From Hypericum androsaemum (taxonomy: Eukaryota; Streptophyta; Magnoliopsida; Malpighiales; Hypericaceae), in assembly GCA_963995505.1 (NCBI GenBank), contig OZ023186.1:8253570-8317569 (forward strand): a stretch of 64,000 nucleotides of DNA, read 5' to 3'. Positions within the stretch are counted from its first letter, which is position 1, and every line of letters starts with the position of its first letter. Below the pieces are notes generated by a model that had not been told where the DNA came from, did not search any database, and saw nothing but the letters and a program-made list of their open reading frames with translations. Below are positions 23,233 to 36,522 of this stretch, piece after piece. The translations under genes and the position numbers were made by a program.

Positions 23233-25711
23233 TGTCACGACCCGTCATGAGGTCGGTGACCGGCGCTAGACTCCACTATATACAAACTACAAAATGCAGA
23301 TCTAGCCAGCCTCAAAACATAGCATAAAGTTTATCAATATTTATTTAAAGCAACACCAGGGCACGCTATATACACATGCCTCTCAAAATATAAGATATAC
23401 AAAAATGGTGTGAGAACCATCACCAAAAGTCTGAACAAGTTTCCTATGATACATGTTCAAACCAAAGCATAGTCTAGGATCTAGCCTCTGAAAACCATTA
23501 CGGAGCGTCTATACAAGAGTACAAAAGATAGCATGATCCGGAGACCTCAAAAGAGTAGCCCTCGAATGGAAGAGATGGGCATGCACCACGAACTCCAGAA
23601 CCAGAGGCAAACTATGATTGCTTTAACCTGAGATGGATTAGTAAAGGGTAAGTGTTTTGAAACACTTAGTAAGAAGATAGAACATAACATATTGGTTATG
23701 TCTGCTACATATGAGAGACAGAACTTAACCACGTCCAACAATATGCAAGACCACAAGATGCATGCCAACCATATAATCACACACACACACACAAGTTCAC
23801 ATAGTGAACAAACGGTGAGCTATAGACAGATTTAGACGGGCCACTTCCTCTCCAGCACAGGGATATCAACATGGCGATCAGATCTCCTTTCCATAATCAC
23901 ATACTAAGTTTAATAGTAGTAACTAGGATATCCCCAGTCTATGTGCACATAGGCTAACATCCCCGGTTAGCACGGGAAAACCTGACCATATCTCACCAAA
24001 AACAATATATCATACCCACACATATTGGCCCCACGCTAGGAAAGAAATATTCTCTAGCTAGCCATTCATATGTGACATATCTCTCACAGACCAATCCAAA
24101 CATGATATATCTTATTGCAAATGCACATGACCACTTCATGAACATACTTCATATGCATGAGACGCACACAATCAAGGCCTGAAACATGCACATGCACCAA
24201 ACAAAACCAAATTTATCATGTTCTATTCGCTTACACAAACGAATATCACTCAATAGTGTCGATTTCCCGAGTCCTAATCTCTCGTCACTTTCAACCTTCA
24301 GCCATTCCTCTCAGATAGTTTTCTTCACTGGAAGCACTTTGAGAAAGCCTTACATGATCTGTATAACAATTTCCAATTACAAAATGAGGTCAGTTCCTCA
24401 CTTTCCCAACCGAGTTACATATTGAGCACACGATAAGCTCAATCGCTTTTAAGTTCGATAGACATCGCATATAACCCAATATCACACAAAACCCGATTCA
24501 TTTACTGTACTTAAGCTCTCTTGTATTTTCTTGATAACTCAGAGTCCAAAAATCAACCTAGAATCCAAAAGAATTAACTTACCAAGCCTTTACTCATAAA
24601 CCCTGCTCAATCCCGAACCAGGCAGCTAGTCCAACTTTCAACCAGGTCTTGAAGGCGATTCTTTCATCCAAACAGGGCGTATAATAAGGCGTTAGAAAGC
24701 TAAATAAGTCTTCTACAATCTGTAAGAAGGAACCTAAGTCCAATTCGGAGTCCAACTAAGCTTACCAAGCCATTCTTCTTCCACTAGCTCATCTGTGTCT
24801 CCCGTAGATAGTCCGTTGTTCAAAATATATTTCCTATTGGCTCCTTGATCATAATAGAACATATAATACACCGTTAACAAGATATTTGAGTCCTCTACAA
24901 CTTCCATGAAGACATAATAGTCCAATTCAAATCCGAAAATAACTTACCAAGCAATTCTTCTTCAACCACCTCACTTGATACTCCAGTAACTAGTCCAATA
25001 TTCAAAATTAATTCCACGCCGATTCCTTTATCAAAACGGGACATATAATATATTCTCAGAAAGCTCTTCATGTCCTCTACAACTTTTATGAAGGAATAAA
25101 AATCTAGTTCGAGGCAGAATATTGCTTACCAAGTCGTTCTTTGTCACCTGCTTCTTTCTCTTTCCTCTTACTCTCTCTCTCAACTTTTTCTTCTCTTTTG
25201 AGTTATGGCTGAGTCTCGGAATTTCTTGCCTCTTCCTTAAGGTTTCTGAGTCCCAAAAGTATATAGGTGAGTAAGAGTCCAGCTTGACTCACCTTTTTAA
25301 CAAAGTCTAATGAACTAGCAAGTGGTAATAGGTGATTGGTTGATTCTAAATGAGGTCCAATCAGAAATTGACTAATTGAAGCTCCGTTTTCACTGAGTTA
25401 TTTTGCCTTTTATCAAAACTTGTCAACAAACGAAATGTAGCCCTATGTGTGTAGTTTCTGGATCATATTTATTTGTAGCATTTGGAGCAAAATTGAGAAC
25501 GTGGTGCTCCATTTACTGAACAAAGGTCATTGCTGTCCGAACTTGACCAACAAAATTCTTAAAGCTTGGAATAATTGACTAGGCTTTGTTGTAGTTAGCT
25601 AGAATCCTAAGAAGACTATAGAATATCTAGAAACACTTCCAAACACATCTCATATATAGATTATACCATAGAATATCATTTATTCCAACCGACCATTTTT
25701 AAGATATCACA
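23233..25711 (-). repeat. 3' LTR (minus-strand sense) of the Tekay-type element
   Basis: 2479 bp, same length as the partner LTR. Contains a CA repeat (about 23,779-23,793) and a degenerate tandem array of about 182-bp units, each marked by CTTACCAAGYC (24,578, 24,761, 24,943, 25,125). Confidence 0.93.
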
Positions 25712-25774
25712 ATTCTCCCCTCCTTATAAAAATTCGGTCCCCGAATTTACTAAAGGCATGGAGTACTTACAGTG

Positions 25775-28700
25775 TTAGTCAAATAGGTTTGGATACTTCC
25801 CTCGCATATCCTCCTCTAACTCCCATGTAGCCTCTGCTGGAGAATGATTTTGCCATTCTACTTTCACAAATGGAAGATCTTTGGTCCTCAAATTTCTCAC
25901 TTGTCGACCCAATATCCGTAAGGGTCGCTCTTCGTATGTAAGATCATCCTGGAAGTCCACATTTGGCTGGTCTAGCACATGTGAAGGATCATATAGGTAT
26001 CTCCTAAGCATCGAGACATGAAACACTGGATGTATATGCGAGAATGTGGGTGGTAATGCCAACCGATAAGCCACTCGACCAACCCGCTCCAGAATCTCAA
26101 ATGGTCCCACATATCTTGGACTCAATTTACCCTTTTTCCCAAATCTCATAATCCCTTTCATTGGAGATACCTTCAGAAATACATTGGTACCCACTTCAAA
26201 CTCAATATCTTTTCTCCTTTTATCTGAGTATGACTTCTGTCTACTTTGAGCTATCACTAATCGTTTCCGAATCACCTTAATCTTATCAATTGTCTCCTGT
26301 ATGAATTCAAGACTCAACTGTTGCTTCTCACCAACTTCATCCCAACATATTGGTGACCTACACTTTCTACCATACAATGCCTCATAAGGTGCCATCAGAA
26401 TACTAGCTTGATAACTGTTATTGTAGGAAAACTCCATTAAAGGCAAATAGAGCTCCCAGCTCCCTCCAAAATCCATCACACATGCTCGCATCATATCCTC
26501 CAATATTTGTATTGTCCGTTCTGACTGTCCATCTGTCTGAGGATGGAAAGCTGTACTCAAATCCAAACGAGTACCCATGGCATCTTGAAACTTCTTCCAA
26601 AATCGAGATGTAAAATGTGTCCCTCGATCAGAAACTATTGAAACTGGAACTCCGTGCAGTCGAACAATCTGATCAATGAATAGTTGGGCAAACTTTGCTG
26701 CATCATATGTATTCTTAATAGGTATAAAATGTGCCGACTTCGTCAATCGATCCACAATAACCCAAACAGAATCAAAACCCCTTGGTGAAGTCGGGAGGCC
26801 CACTAACAAATCCATGGTAATTCGTTCCCATTTCCATTCTGGAATATCCAATGGTTGCAACAAACCAGAAGGTCTTTGATGTTCAGCTTTAACATGTTGA
26901 CATGTTAAACACTTAGCGACAAAATCACCAATGTCCTTTTTCATGCCATTCCACCAATAATGATTCTTCATATCTTGATACATCTTGGTCGAACCTGGAT
27001 GCATACTATACACAGCCTTATGCGCTTGAGCCATAATGTCTCTCCTCAAATCTCCTACATCAGGCACAACCAATCGAGTACCAAAATATAAAACACCATT
27101 TGAACTAAGATAAAATTTAGGCAATGCATCTTCCTCTACTTTTTCAATCATCTCCAGCAACTCAGGGTCCTCTCGTTGTAGTTCCACAACACGACCACGG
27201 ATAGTTGGTTGCATATGTATCTCACCCAACATCACAGGTTCAGTTCCATTTAGAACTGTTGTCAACTCCAACCCTTGGTCAACTAGCTCATATAGGCTTG
27301 AAATCAAAGGTCTTCGAATCAATGACATATGTACCAAACTACCAGCTGATTTCCGGCTTAAAGCATCTGCAACAACATTAGCCTTCCCTGGATGATAGCT
27401 AATGATACAATCATAGTCTTTCAGAAGCTCCATCCATCTCCTCTGCCTCATATTTAGATCCCTCTGATCAAAAATATACTTTAAACTCTTATGATCCGTA
27501 AATATTTCAAATTTCTCACCATATAGATAATGCCTCCATATCTTGAGTGCAAACACCACTGCAGCCATTTCCAAGTCGTGCACTGGGTAATTGTGCTCGT
27601 GTTTCTTCAACTGTCTAGATGCATAAGCTATCACATTCCTTCCCTGCATCAAAACACATCCCAAACCAATCCTTGAAGCATCACAGTACACAGCATATCC
27701 TCCGGATGCAGACGGTAAAGTCAAAACAGGAGCATTGGTTAACAAACTTTTCAACTTCTGAAAACTTCTCTCACAATCTTCTACCCACACATATTTTACA
27801 TTCTTCTGTGTCAATCGAGTGAGTGGAGCAGCCAAAGTAGAAAACCCTTTTACAAACCGTCTGTAATATCCAGCCAAACCAAGGAAGCTACGTACCTCAG
27901 TAACATTGGTTGGAGTTGGCCAATTCACCACAGCTTCCACCTTCATTGGATCAACTGACACTCCATCCTTGGAAACAACATGTCCTAGGAATGCCACACT
28001 TTGCAACCAAAACTCACACTTGGAGAATTTAGCATACAACTGATTATCAAGCAAGGTCTTCAAAACCAACTGAAGATGTCCTTCATGTTCTTCCTTAGTT
28101 CATGAGTAGATCAATATATCATCAATAAAGACAACTACAAACTGATCCAAGAATGGCTTGAACACTCGGTTCATCAAACCCATAAAGAAAGCAGGTGCAT
28201 TAGTAAGACCAAATGGCATAACTAAGAACTCATAGTGTCCATATCGAGTTCTGAAGGCTGTCTTAGTCACATCTTCTTTTCGGATCCTCAACTGATGATA
28301 TCCAGACCTTAAATCAACCTTTGAAAACCACTTGGCATCCCTTAACTGATCAAACAAATCATCAATGCGTGGAAGAGGATATTGGTTGCGAATAGTTACT
28401 TTATTGAGCTTACGATAATCAATGCACAACATTAAACTTCCATCTTTCTTTCTAACAAACAACACTGGAGCACCCCATGGGGAAACACTAGGCCGAATAT
28501 ATCCTTTATCCAACAGATCCTGCAATTGAACCTTCAACTCTTTTAACTCAGCAGGTGCCATACGATACGCAGGTATAGAGATTGGTTCGGTCCCTGGCAT
28601 TAACTCAATGCAAAACTCAATCTCCCTCTCAGGTGGCAAACCTGGCAAGTCATCTGGAAAAACATCTAAAAATTCTTTCACGACAGGAATCTCATCAATA

Positions 28701-30523
28701 GTTATCTTCTTTGCATCTGCATCAGCTTCTTTAATAATAGCCAAATAACTCACACAACCCCTTTTTAATAATCTGAAGGCCTTCAAACATGAGATAAGTC
28801 TACCTGGAACTACCATCCTATCACCCCGAAACATAAATTCTGGCTCACCCTTAGGCTTGAAGGTCACAATCTTATTGAAACAATCTACTGTTGCATGATA
28901 TGATGATAACCAATCCATACCCAAAATCACATCAAAATCCTCCATATCAAGCACGTGTAAATCAGCAACCATATCACGTCCATCAACAACAATCACACAT
29001 GATTTAAGAACTAAATGCACATGTATGATATGACCTGATGGGGTACAAACATCTAGTGACTCCCCTAAGGACACAAGTTGATCATCAAAAGACTTAGCAA
29101 ACTGGGGTGACAAGAATGAATGTGTCGACCCCGAATCAAATAAGACTCGAGCATCTGACAAGCCTATAGGGAGTATACCTGAAACCACAGTATTAGATGC
29201 GGTAGCATCTTTCTTTGTCAAAGCATATACTCGAGCAGGACCACCTCCACTATGCTCCATAGGCTCCTTTTCCCTATGAACTGAATTCTCTCCCTCATTG
29301 CTCTGGCTGATTGAACTCCTACTTTGTTCTTGAGGTCCAGAAAATCTGTAACCATGAGGTACGCTAGAAAGACTAGCAACCTGTACACGTTGCCTTGCCT
29401 TATCCTCAGGACAATCTTTGATATGATGTCCATAATTGTCACATCCAAAGCAAGCTCCTGTCTGTCTATGGCATGGCCTTCCATGATGTTGTTGTTTCCC
29501 ACATCTTGGACAATTTGCTGAGCTACTAGACTGGTCCCGACTACCATGTAGGTTGCGAACATCTTTTCCTCTCCCAAATCTACCAAATGATCCACCACCC
29601 CTTGACAAGGCAGGCTGATTGTTCATCCTTCTTTGTTGTTGCCCAAAGCTTTGGTTAAAACTAGGTTGTGGTTGTCTTTCAACCCTCTGCACTTTTGGTT
29701 GCCTTTGGGTCATCTGGCGCTCAGTATCACGCATCTCTAATGTCCTTGCACAATCCACTGCAGCTGCATATAACTTGAATCCACGAGGGTACATAACTTT
29801 GAACATAGCATCATCAAGTCCCCGAATGAACCTCTTTACCTTCTTCTCCTCATCAGGAATTAAATGCTTTGCATAACGGGAAAGATAACAAAACCTCTAA
29901 TCATACTCAGTTACCGTCATCTCTGGTGTCTTTACTAACCGCTCAAACTCAAAGGCACGTGCATCCCTCAAACTCTCCGGCAGGAAGCGGTCCAATAAAG
30001 CTTTACTAAACTTCTTCCAAGTCCATCCACGTGATCCCACAGTTTGGAACCAAACTCCAGCCTCTCTAGTTAACTTAAATGCAGCCAACTCCACCATCCT
30101 CTTTCCTTCACATTTTAGGATCTTCCACCTCTTCTCCATTTCATCAACAAATACCTGAGGATCATCACGCACACCTGAAAATGTAGGTGGCTCCAACTTT
30201 AAAAACTCTGCCAATGAGTCATCTCTAGGAACCAAAGCAGCTTTTCGATCCATCTGGCTTTGTTGAGTAGCAATAAATTTCTCCATTGCTATCAACACTC
30301 GGTCCACCGCATAACCACCATGCCTTTCAGCCTCAGAAGTACCACCAACTGGTGGGTCAATCTCAACTGTCGTGGTATTATTTGTAGTTGTGTTCTCAGC
30401 TGGTAGTGCTGGCTCAAGTACAATATCATCTCTATGTCCATCGGAGCACTCACCTCGCTCCCTGATAGTAGTTTCTGCACCTCTACATGTAACAGGCATA
30501 TTCTCCCTATAAGAGCAAGTCAT
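25775..30523 (-). pseudogene. Tekay-type gag-pol polyprotein, one frame with two stop codons
   Basis: 1582-codon frame on the minus strand, start ATG at 30,523, interrupted only at codon 209 (stop at 29,897-29,899) and codon 809 (stop near 28,098). Domains in order: gag capsid (about 60-240), two adjacent CCHC knuckles ([14 protein letters not shown] and [14 protein letters not shown], about 338-371), aspartic protease LFDSGSTHS (about 461-469), RT with [24 protein letters not shown] and FIDDILIYS (about 640-808), RNase H (943-1018, TDHKSL), integrase zinc segment (1168-1210) and D1238, D1299, E1335, then a C-terminal chromodomain (about 1523-1578, [15 protein letters not shown] and [10 protein letters not shown]). 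All catalytic residues are present. The first stop is in EYDxRFCY, where Gln is usual. Two point changes appear to be the only disabling lesions. Confidence 0.93.
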
Positions 30524-30641
30524 AATTTAAGAAGACCAAAGGACAAGCTGATATAATGAGGGACAAAGACATGACCGATCCTATGCTCCGTAGGGTTCCT
30601 AAAGTACACATTTAGATAACACATAAGACAAAACTCTATTG

Positions 30642-30654
30642 GGCTCTGATACCA
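30642..30654 (-). promoter_or_regulatory. Primer-binding site of the Tekay-type element (initiator Met tRNA type)
   Basis: On the minus strand TGGTATCAGAGCC, four bases from the end of the LTR, a perfect match to the usual plant Met-tRNA primer site. Confidence 0.88.
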
Positions 30655-30658
30655 AGTC

Positions 30659-33137
30659 TGTCACGACCCGTCATGAGGTCGGTGACCGGCGCTAGAATCC
30701 ACTATATACAAACTACAAAATGCAGATCTAGCCAGCCTCAAAACATAGCATAAAGTTTATCAATATTTATTTAAAGCAACACCAGGGCACGCTATATACA
30801 CATGCCTCTCAAAATATAAGATATACAAAAATGGTGTGGGAACCATCACCAAAAGTCTGAACAAGTTTCCTATGATACATGTTCAAACCAAAGCATAGTC
30901 TAGGATCTAGCCTCTGAAAACTATTACGGAGTGTCTATACAAGAGTACAAAAGATAGCATGATCCGGAGACCTCAAAAGAGTAGCCCTCGAATGGAAGAG
31001 ATGGGCATGCACCACGGACTCCAGAACCCGAGGCAAACTATGATTGCTTTAACCTGAGATGGATTAGTAAGGGGTAAGTGTTTTGAAACACTTAGTAAGA
31101 AGATAGAACATAACATATTGGTTATGTCTGCTACATATGAGAGACAGAACTTAACCACGTCCAACAATATGCAAGACCACAAGATGCATGCCAACCATAT
31201 AATCACACACACACACAAAAGTTCACATAGTGAACAAACGGTGAGCTATAGACAGATTTAGACGGGCCACTTCCTCTCCAGCACAGGGATATCAACATGG
31301 CCATCAGATCTCCTTTCCATAATCACATACTAAGTTTAATAGTAGTAACTAGGATATCCCCAGTCTATGTGCACATAGGCTAACATCCCCGGTTAGCATG
31401 GGAAAACCTTACCATATCTCACCAAAAACAATATATCATACCCACACATATTGGCCCCACGCTAGGAAAGAAATATTCTCTAGCTAGCCATTCATATGTG
31501 ACATATCTCTCACAGACCAATCCAAACATGATATATCTTATTGCAAATACACATGACCACTTCATGAACATACTTCATATGCATGAGACGCACACAATCA
31601 AGGCCTGAAACATGCACATGCACCAAACAAAACCAAATTTATCATGTTCTATTCGCTTACACAAACGAATATCACTCAATAGTGTCGATTTCCCGAGTCC
31701 TAATCTCTCGTCACTTTCAACCTTCAGCCGTTCCGCTCAGATGGTTTTCTTCACTGGAAGCACTTTGAGAAAGCCTTACATGATCTGTATAACAATTTCC
31801 AATTACAAAATGAGGTCAGTTCCTCACTTTCCCAACCGAGTTACATATTGAGCACACGATAAGCTCAATCGCTTTTAAGTTCGATAGACATCACATATAA
31901 CCCGATATCACACAAAACCTGATTCATTTACTGTACTTAAGCTCTCTTGTATGTTCTTGATAACTCAGAGTCCAAAAATCAACCTAGAATCCAAAATAAT
32001 TAACTTACCAAGCCTTTACTCATAAACCCTGCTCAATCCCGAACCAGGCAGCTAGTCCAACTTTCAACCAGGTCTTGAAGGCGATTCTTTCATCCAAACA
32101 GGGCGTATAATATGGCGTTAGAAAGATAATTAAGTCTTCTACAATCTATAAGAAGGAACCTAAGTCCAATTCGGAGTCCAACTAAGCTTACCAAGCCATT
32201 CTTCTTCCACTAGCTCATCTGTGTCTCCCGTAGATAGTCCGTTGTTCAAAATATATTTCCTATTGGCTCCTTGATCATAATAGAACATATAATACACCGT
32301 TAACAAGATATTTGAGTTCTCTACAACTTCCATGAAGACATAATAGTCCAATTCAAATCCGAAAATAACTTACCAAGCAATTCTTCTTCGACCACCTCAC
32401 TTGATACTCCAGTAACTAGTCCAATGTTCAAAATTAATTCCACGCCGATTCCTTTATCAAAACGGGACATATAATATATGCTCAGAAAGCTCTTCATGTC
32501 CTCTACAACTTTGATGAAGGAATAAAAATCTAGTTCGAGGCAGAATATTGCTTACCAAGTCATTCTTTGTCACCTGCTTCTTTCTCTTTCCTCTTACTCT
32601 CTCTCTCAACTTTTTCTTCTCTTTTGAGTTATGGCTGAGTCTCGGAATTTCTTGCCTCTTCCTTAAGGTTTCTGAGTCCGAAAAGTATATAGGTGAGTAA
32701 GAGTCCAGCTTGAGTCACCTTTTTAACAAAGTCTAATGAACTAGCAAGTGGTAATAGGTGATTGGTTGATTCTAAATGAGGTCCAATCAGAAATTGACTA
32801 ATTGAAGCTCCGTTTTCACTGAGTTATTTTGCCTTTTATCAAAACTTGTCAACAAACGAAATGTAGCCCTATGTGTGTAGTTTCTGGATCATATTTATTT
32901 GTAGCATTTGGAGCAAAATTGAGAACGTGGTGCTCCATTTACTGAACAAAGGTCATTGCTGTCCGAACTTGACCAACAAAATTCTTAAAGCTTGGAATAA
33001 TTGACTAGGCTTTGTTGTAGTTAGCTAGAATCCTAAAAAGACTATAGAATATCTAGAAACACTTCCAAACACATCTCATATGTAGATTATACCATAGAAT
33101 ATCATTTATTCCAACCGACCATTTTTAAGATATCACA
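30659..33137 (-). repeat. 5' LTR (minus-strand sense) of the Tekay-type element
   Basis: 2479 bp, differing from 23,233-25,711 by occasional substitutions only (for example near 30,700, 30,840 and 31,018). Same array of about 182-bp units. It is flanked on the outside by additional internal sequence instead of host DNA. Confidence 0.93.
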
Positions 33138-33802
33138 ATTCTCCCCTCCTTATAAAAATTCGGTCCCCGAATTTACTAAAGGCATGGAGTACTTACAGTG
33201 TTAGTCAAATAGGTTTGGATACTTCCCTCGCATATCCTCCTCTAACTCCCATGTAGCCTCTGCTGGAGAATGATTTTGCCATTCTACTTTCACAAATGGA
33301 AGATCTTTGGTCCTCAAATTTCTCACTTGTCGACCCAATATCCGTAAGGGTCTCTCTTCGTATGTAAGATCATCCTGGAAGTCCACATTTGACTGGTCTA
33401 GCACATGTGAAGGATCATATAGGTATCTCCTAAGCATCGAGACATGAAACACTGGATGTATATGCGAGAATGTGGGTGGTAATGCCAACCGATAAGCCAC
33501 TCGACCAACCCGCTCCAGAATCTCAAATGGTCCCACATATCTTGGACTCAATTTACCCTTTTTCCCAAATCTCATAATCCCTTTCATTGGAGATACCTTC
33601 AGAAATACATTGGTATCCACTTCAAACTCAATATCTTTTCTCCTTTTATCTGAGTATGACTTCTGTCTACTTTGAGCTATCACTAATCGTTTCCGAATCA
33701 CCTTAATCTTATCAATTGTCTCCTGTATGAATTCAAGACTCAACTGTTGCTTCTCACCAACTTGATCCCAACATATTGGTGACCTACACTTTCTACCATA
33801 CA
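33138..33802 (-). pseudogene. Duplicated 3' end of Tekay gag-pol (integrase tail and chromodomain)
   Basis: 665 bp nearly identical to 25,712-26,376. It contains the C-terminal 180 codons of pol, from the integrase segment [18 protein letters not shown] to the chromodomain end KYPNLFD (33,743-33,201), plus the purine tract. Two residue differences from the main copy are seen (G to D in FEVGTNVF, P to S in LDQPNVD). Similarity stops at 33,802 in CATACA, followed directly by Athila sequence. This is the remnant of a second internal region joined through a shared LTR. Confidence 0.93.
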
Positions 33803-33975
33803 GGATGTGGTGTCTACACGTTCTTACTCCTTGTGGTGTCTACACGTTCTTACTCCTTGTGCTCAGGTAAGTGAACTATGTGGTCATGGGGTGGTCTTTT
33901 TATAAAAGTTTGAAAGTTTGGGGCGTGTCTGATGCGCCTTACTTGAGGTCAAGCAAGGAAATAAGTGTGGGGGTG
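33803..33975 (+). other. Athila 3' internal end with purine tract
   Basis: Athila sequence right of the nested element. It holds two tandem copies of a 26-bp unit starting GGTGTCTACACGTTC (about 33,810-33,862) and the purine tract AAGTGTGGGGGTG at 33,963-33,975, just before the right LTR. Confidence 0.75.
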
Positions 33976-35465
33976 TGATGAGTGTATAAACGCTCATGAT
34001 TTATCATATGTTTTATGCGTGCTGAGTCATTATTTAAGTGGTTTTCATCATGACATGTCGAGTCCTATGATCAGTTTGGGATATTTGTGTTTGGGAATAG
34101 ATTTCTACTCAATTGTCATATTTTGTAGGAAAATGGAGCTCACTGAAGGTCGTTGAAGGGGTAATTTTGAGAGGCCATATTGCAAGAGCTACAACTTTCG
34201 TCTCGAGCATTGGATTATGACAAATGAGATACCATTGGAAATCATAAAGAGAGATCTACATTTTGTCTTTTATAGTCCAAGCCAGATTCGGAGCAGGAGA
34301 GGGCCAAAAAGTGAAAATACAAAGATGCAACGAAGCTGACCAACACCCTGGCGGGTGCCAATAGCCGAACATAAGGTTTGGTTGGCGGGCGCAAGGCATT
34401 TCGAACCAAGTTTTGCTAGCTTCCTATTTTGTCAGGTTTTCGACTTATTCCAGATTCGAATGACTCTTGGCCCCCTGTCTCGGTCCTAGGACTATAATTA
34501 TATTATTTACTACATTACTTGGCTAGCAAGACTTCTTATTTAGGTTAATCTTCTCTAGGTTTTCCTATTTGCTAGCTAGTTGGCTTGGCTATATAAAGCC
34601 ATAGTCTCTTAGGTTTTAGATGTACTTTTACTGCGACATCGAGACAGCTTAAGGAGCTTAATAAAGTCAGGATTCCGTTAAGCTTCATGGAGGAGATTGG
34701 CAAGGCTTGCTCGAACGACTAAGCCTTCTCTTTCTCTATACTTATGCTTTACGTTATAATGTCTTCCATTATTCTCTCCTGCTTCATCGTTATTCTTAGC
34801 TAGTAGATTTCTTTAGAGTGCGATGCCCTAGCTTGTGATTGATTGCCTATTTTGATTTATGGTTCGAATATCTTGTGCATTAGTTGTTAATTGGAGAACT
34901 TAATGCCTAACCTAACTTGATCATTTAGGTTATGCTTATAGTTGATGAGAGTGGATCGAAAGGCACTTGAGTTAATGGAAAGAACCAATTAGCATATTCT
35001 TAAATATTAATGAGACGTCTTAATATCGCAAGGGTAACCCGTTAGGAGGAATCTTCATAATTAGATTAGTATAGCTCCAGGTCTAATTGATGAGCAAAAG
35101 CGTTAATTAGTGACCTAGATCTTTGCTAGTTTCATTTTATCACCCTAATGAGCGAAAGCATTAGAGAGATGCTTTAGAATACTCCGGATACTAGTTAGAA
35201 CTTCGTAGAACCATAATCTCGACATAGGTAGTCAATCCATAGGGTATCGTGCTCGTTTGTCTCAACTGAATTTACAACTCTTTTATTTGCATTTTTTATT
35301 GCATTTATTTACTTGCGAACTCCCACAACCTTATAAACCTCTTAATTCTCTCGCTTCACATAATTACTTGCCTTAATTTCGTGTTCAACCCTCAGTTCGA
35401 AACCCTACTTATTTACTATACTATTTGTCTGTGCGTTTAATTGCTTGTCAATTTCTCGTATATCA
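33976..35465 (+). repeat. 3' LTR of the Athila element
   Basis: 1490 bp, starts TGATGAGTGT and ends TATATCA, followed by the CATGG target duplication at 35,466-35,470. Aligns with 13,540-15,047. Confidence 0.92.
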
Positions 35466-35470
35466 CATGG

Positions 35471-36522
35471 GATGCGAGACATATTTTGGATGTATTATAT
35501 ACTACATTATATTGAGTTATTATTATACTGACTTATCCAAGTTCAAATTGAGTAGAATTTCTACATGGTGATAAATGTTTTCCAAAAATATTTAACACCG
35601 CTACATTCCGAAGGACTCGAATTCGAGACATTTTGTTTAAGTTAGAACACGAGCTAGAGCAAATTGATCCGACTCGTTGAAAAATACTTCGATTTTATTT
35701 TTCATTAAAAAAATAGCACCACAAAAAATTTGGCCTTATTATTTTTTATTTTAGAAGTTTCCCAATTCTTAATACAATACTAAAATATAAAAAATATTCT
35801 ACTTTTTTCCCACCATAAAAAAATATTCCAGTTTTTTCATTAAGATTGATTCAACATGAATATTCCTCTAATCCTCTTTTAGGCATTAGTACAAGGCTAA
35901 TTAGATTACATTTTTTGCCACCTCCATTTTATTGTATAATATAAGAGTAATTGAGTATTGGTTAGGAATACCGAAAGTATGAAGAAAGTTATTGGTTAGG
36001 AATACCGAAAGTATGAAGAAAGTTATTAATTTCTCTCACTATGGTGTAAATGGGCTCAAAGAATTAACCTTCTACGATAAATATTTCTAACTATTTTTGT
36101 CCTCGAACTCATATGAATATTTATAGATATTCAAGAGTTGCAACGAAAAATTGCAGCAATCTATTTGAAGAGAGCCATTGTACCGAAAGGTTGAAAAATT
36201 CTCAGAATAGTGTCATTGCAACAAAAGGGCGCAATATTTCTTTGGTGACGACGTACAATTGAGACGAAGTTATATTCTAACTAATATATTGGTTTTGCAA
36301 TTTGACGATTTTATAATTAAAATGGAAACAATTATGAACCCACTCTTGTTATCGATTTACTTTTTTGCAATTTCGTGTTTTTCGATTTTGATCGGTTTGG
36401 TGCACGTGCTCTACTACACTGAAAAAGCTCTTGGGCCCATTGTGTGACGTGATGGCGGAAAGCAAAGCTTTATATGGATGCAAAAATAATAATTATTGCT
36501 TACATAATGAGAAAGATGACAT
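35471..36522. other. Unassigned AT-rich spacer with a 34-bp tandem duplication
   Basis: No gene recognised. A 34-bp unit starting ATTGGTTAGGAATACCGAA is present twice in tandem (35,957-35,990 and 35,991-36,024) without a difference. Confidence 0.5.

Larger units (their letters stand above)
23233..33137 (-). mobile_element. Tekay/Del-type chromodomain gypsy element, nearly intact
   Basis: Two LTRs of exactly 2479 bp (23,233-25,711 and 30,659-33,137) flank a single gag-pol reading frame on the minus strand. LTR ends are TGTCACGACCC..GATATCACA on the plus strand. A Met-tRNA-type primer site sits beside the right LTR and a purine tract (complement of 25,713-25,727) beside the left one. The LTRs are almost identical by eye. 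The C-terminal chromodomain, 2.5-kb LTRs and primer site fit the Tekay/Del chromovirus clade. The right side continues into a partial second internal region (33,138-33,802), so a normal right target duplication is absent. Confidence 0.93.
13540..35465 (+). mobile_element. Athila-type Ty3/gypsy retrotransposon, split by a nested Tekay-type element
   Basis: Left LTR 13,540-15,047 and right LTR 33,976-35,465 align along their length (1508 and 1490 bp), begin TGATGAGTGT and end TATATCA. A perfect target duplication CATGG lies at 13,535-13,539 and 35,466-35,470, which proves the two LTRs belong to one insertion. The internal region has an Asp-tRNA-type primer site, gag, protease with the ITLRSGK block of Athila proteins, RT, RNase H, integrase, and a 3' open region of the plant transposon-protein type. 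The purine tract AAGTGTGGGGGTG precedes the right LTR. About 10.6 kb of foreign element occupies 23,233-33,802. The coding region is degraded by stops and frameshifts. Confidence 0.93.
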
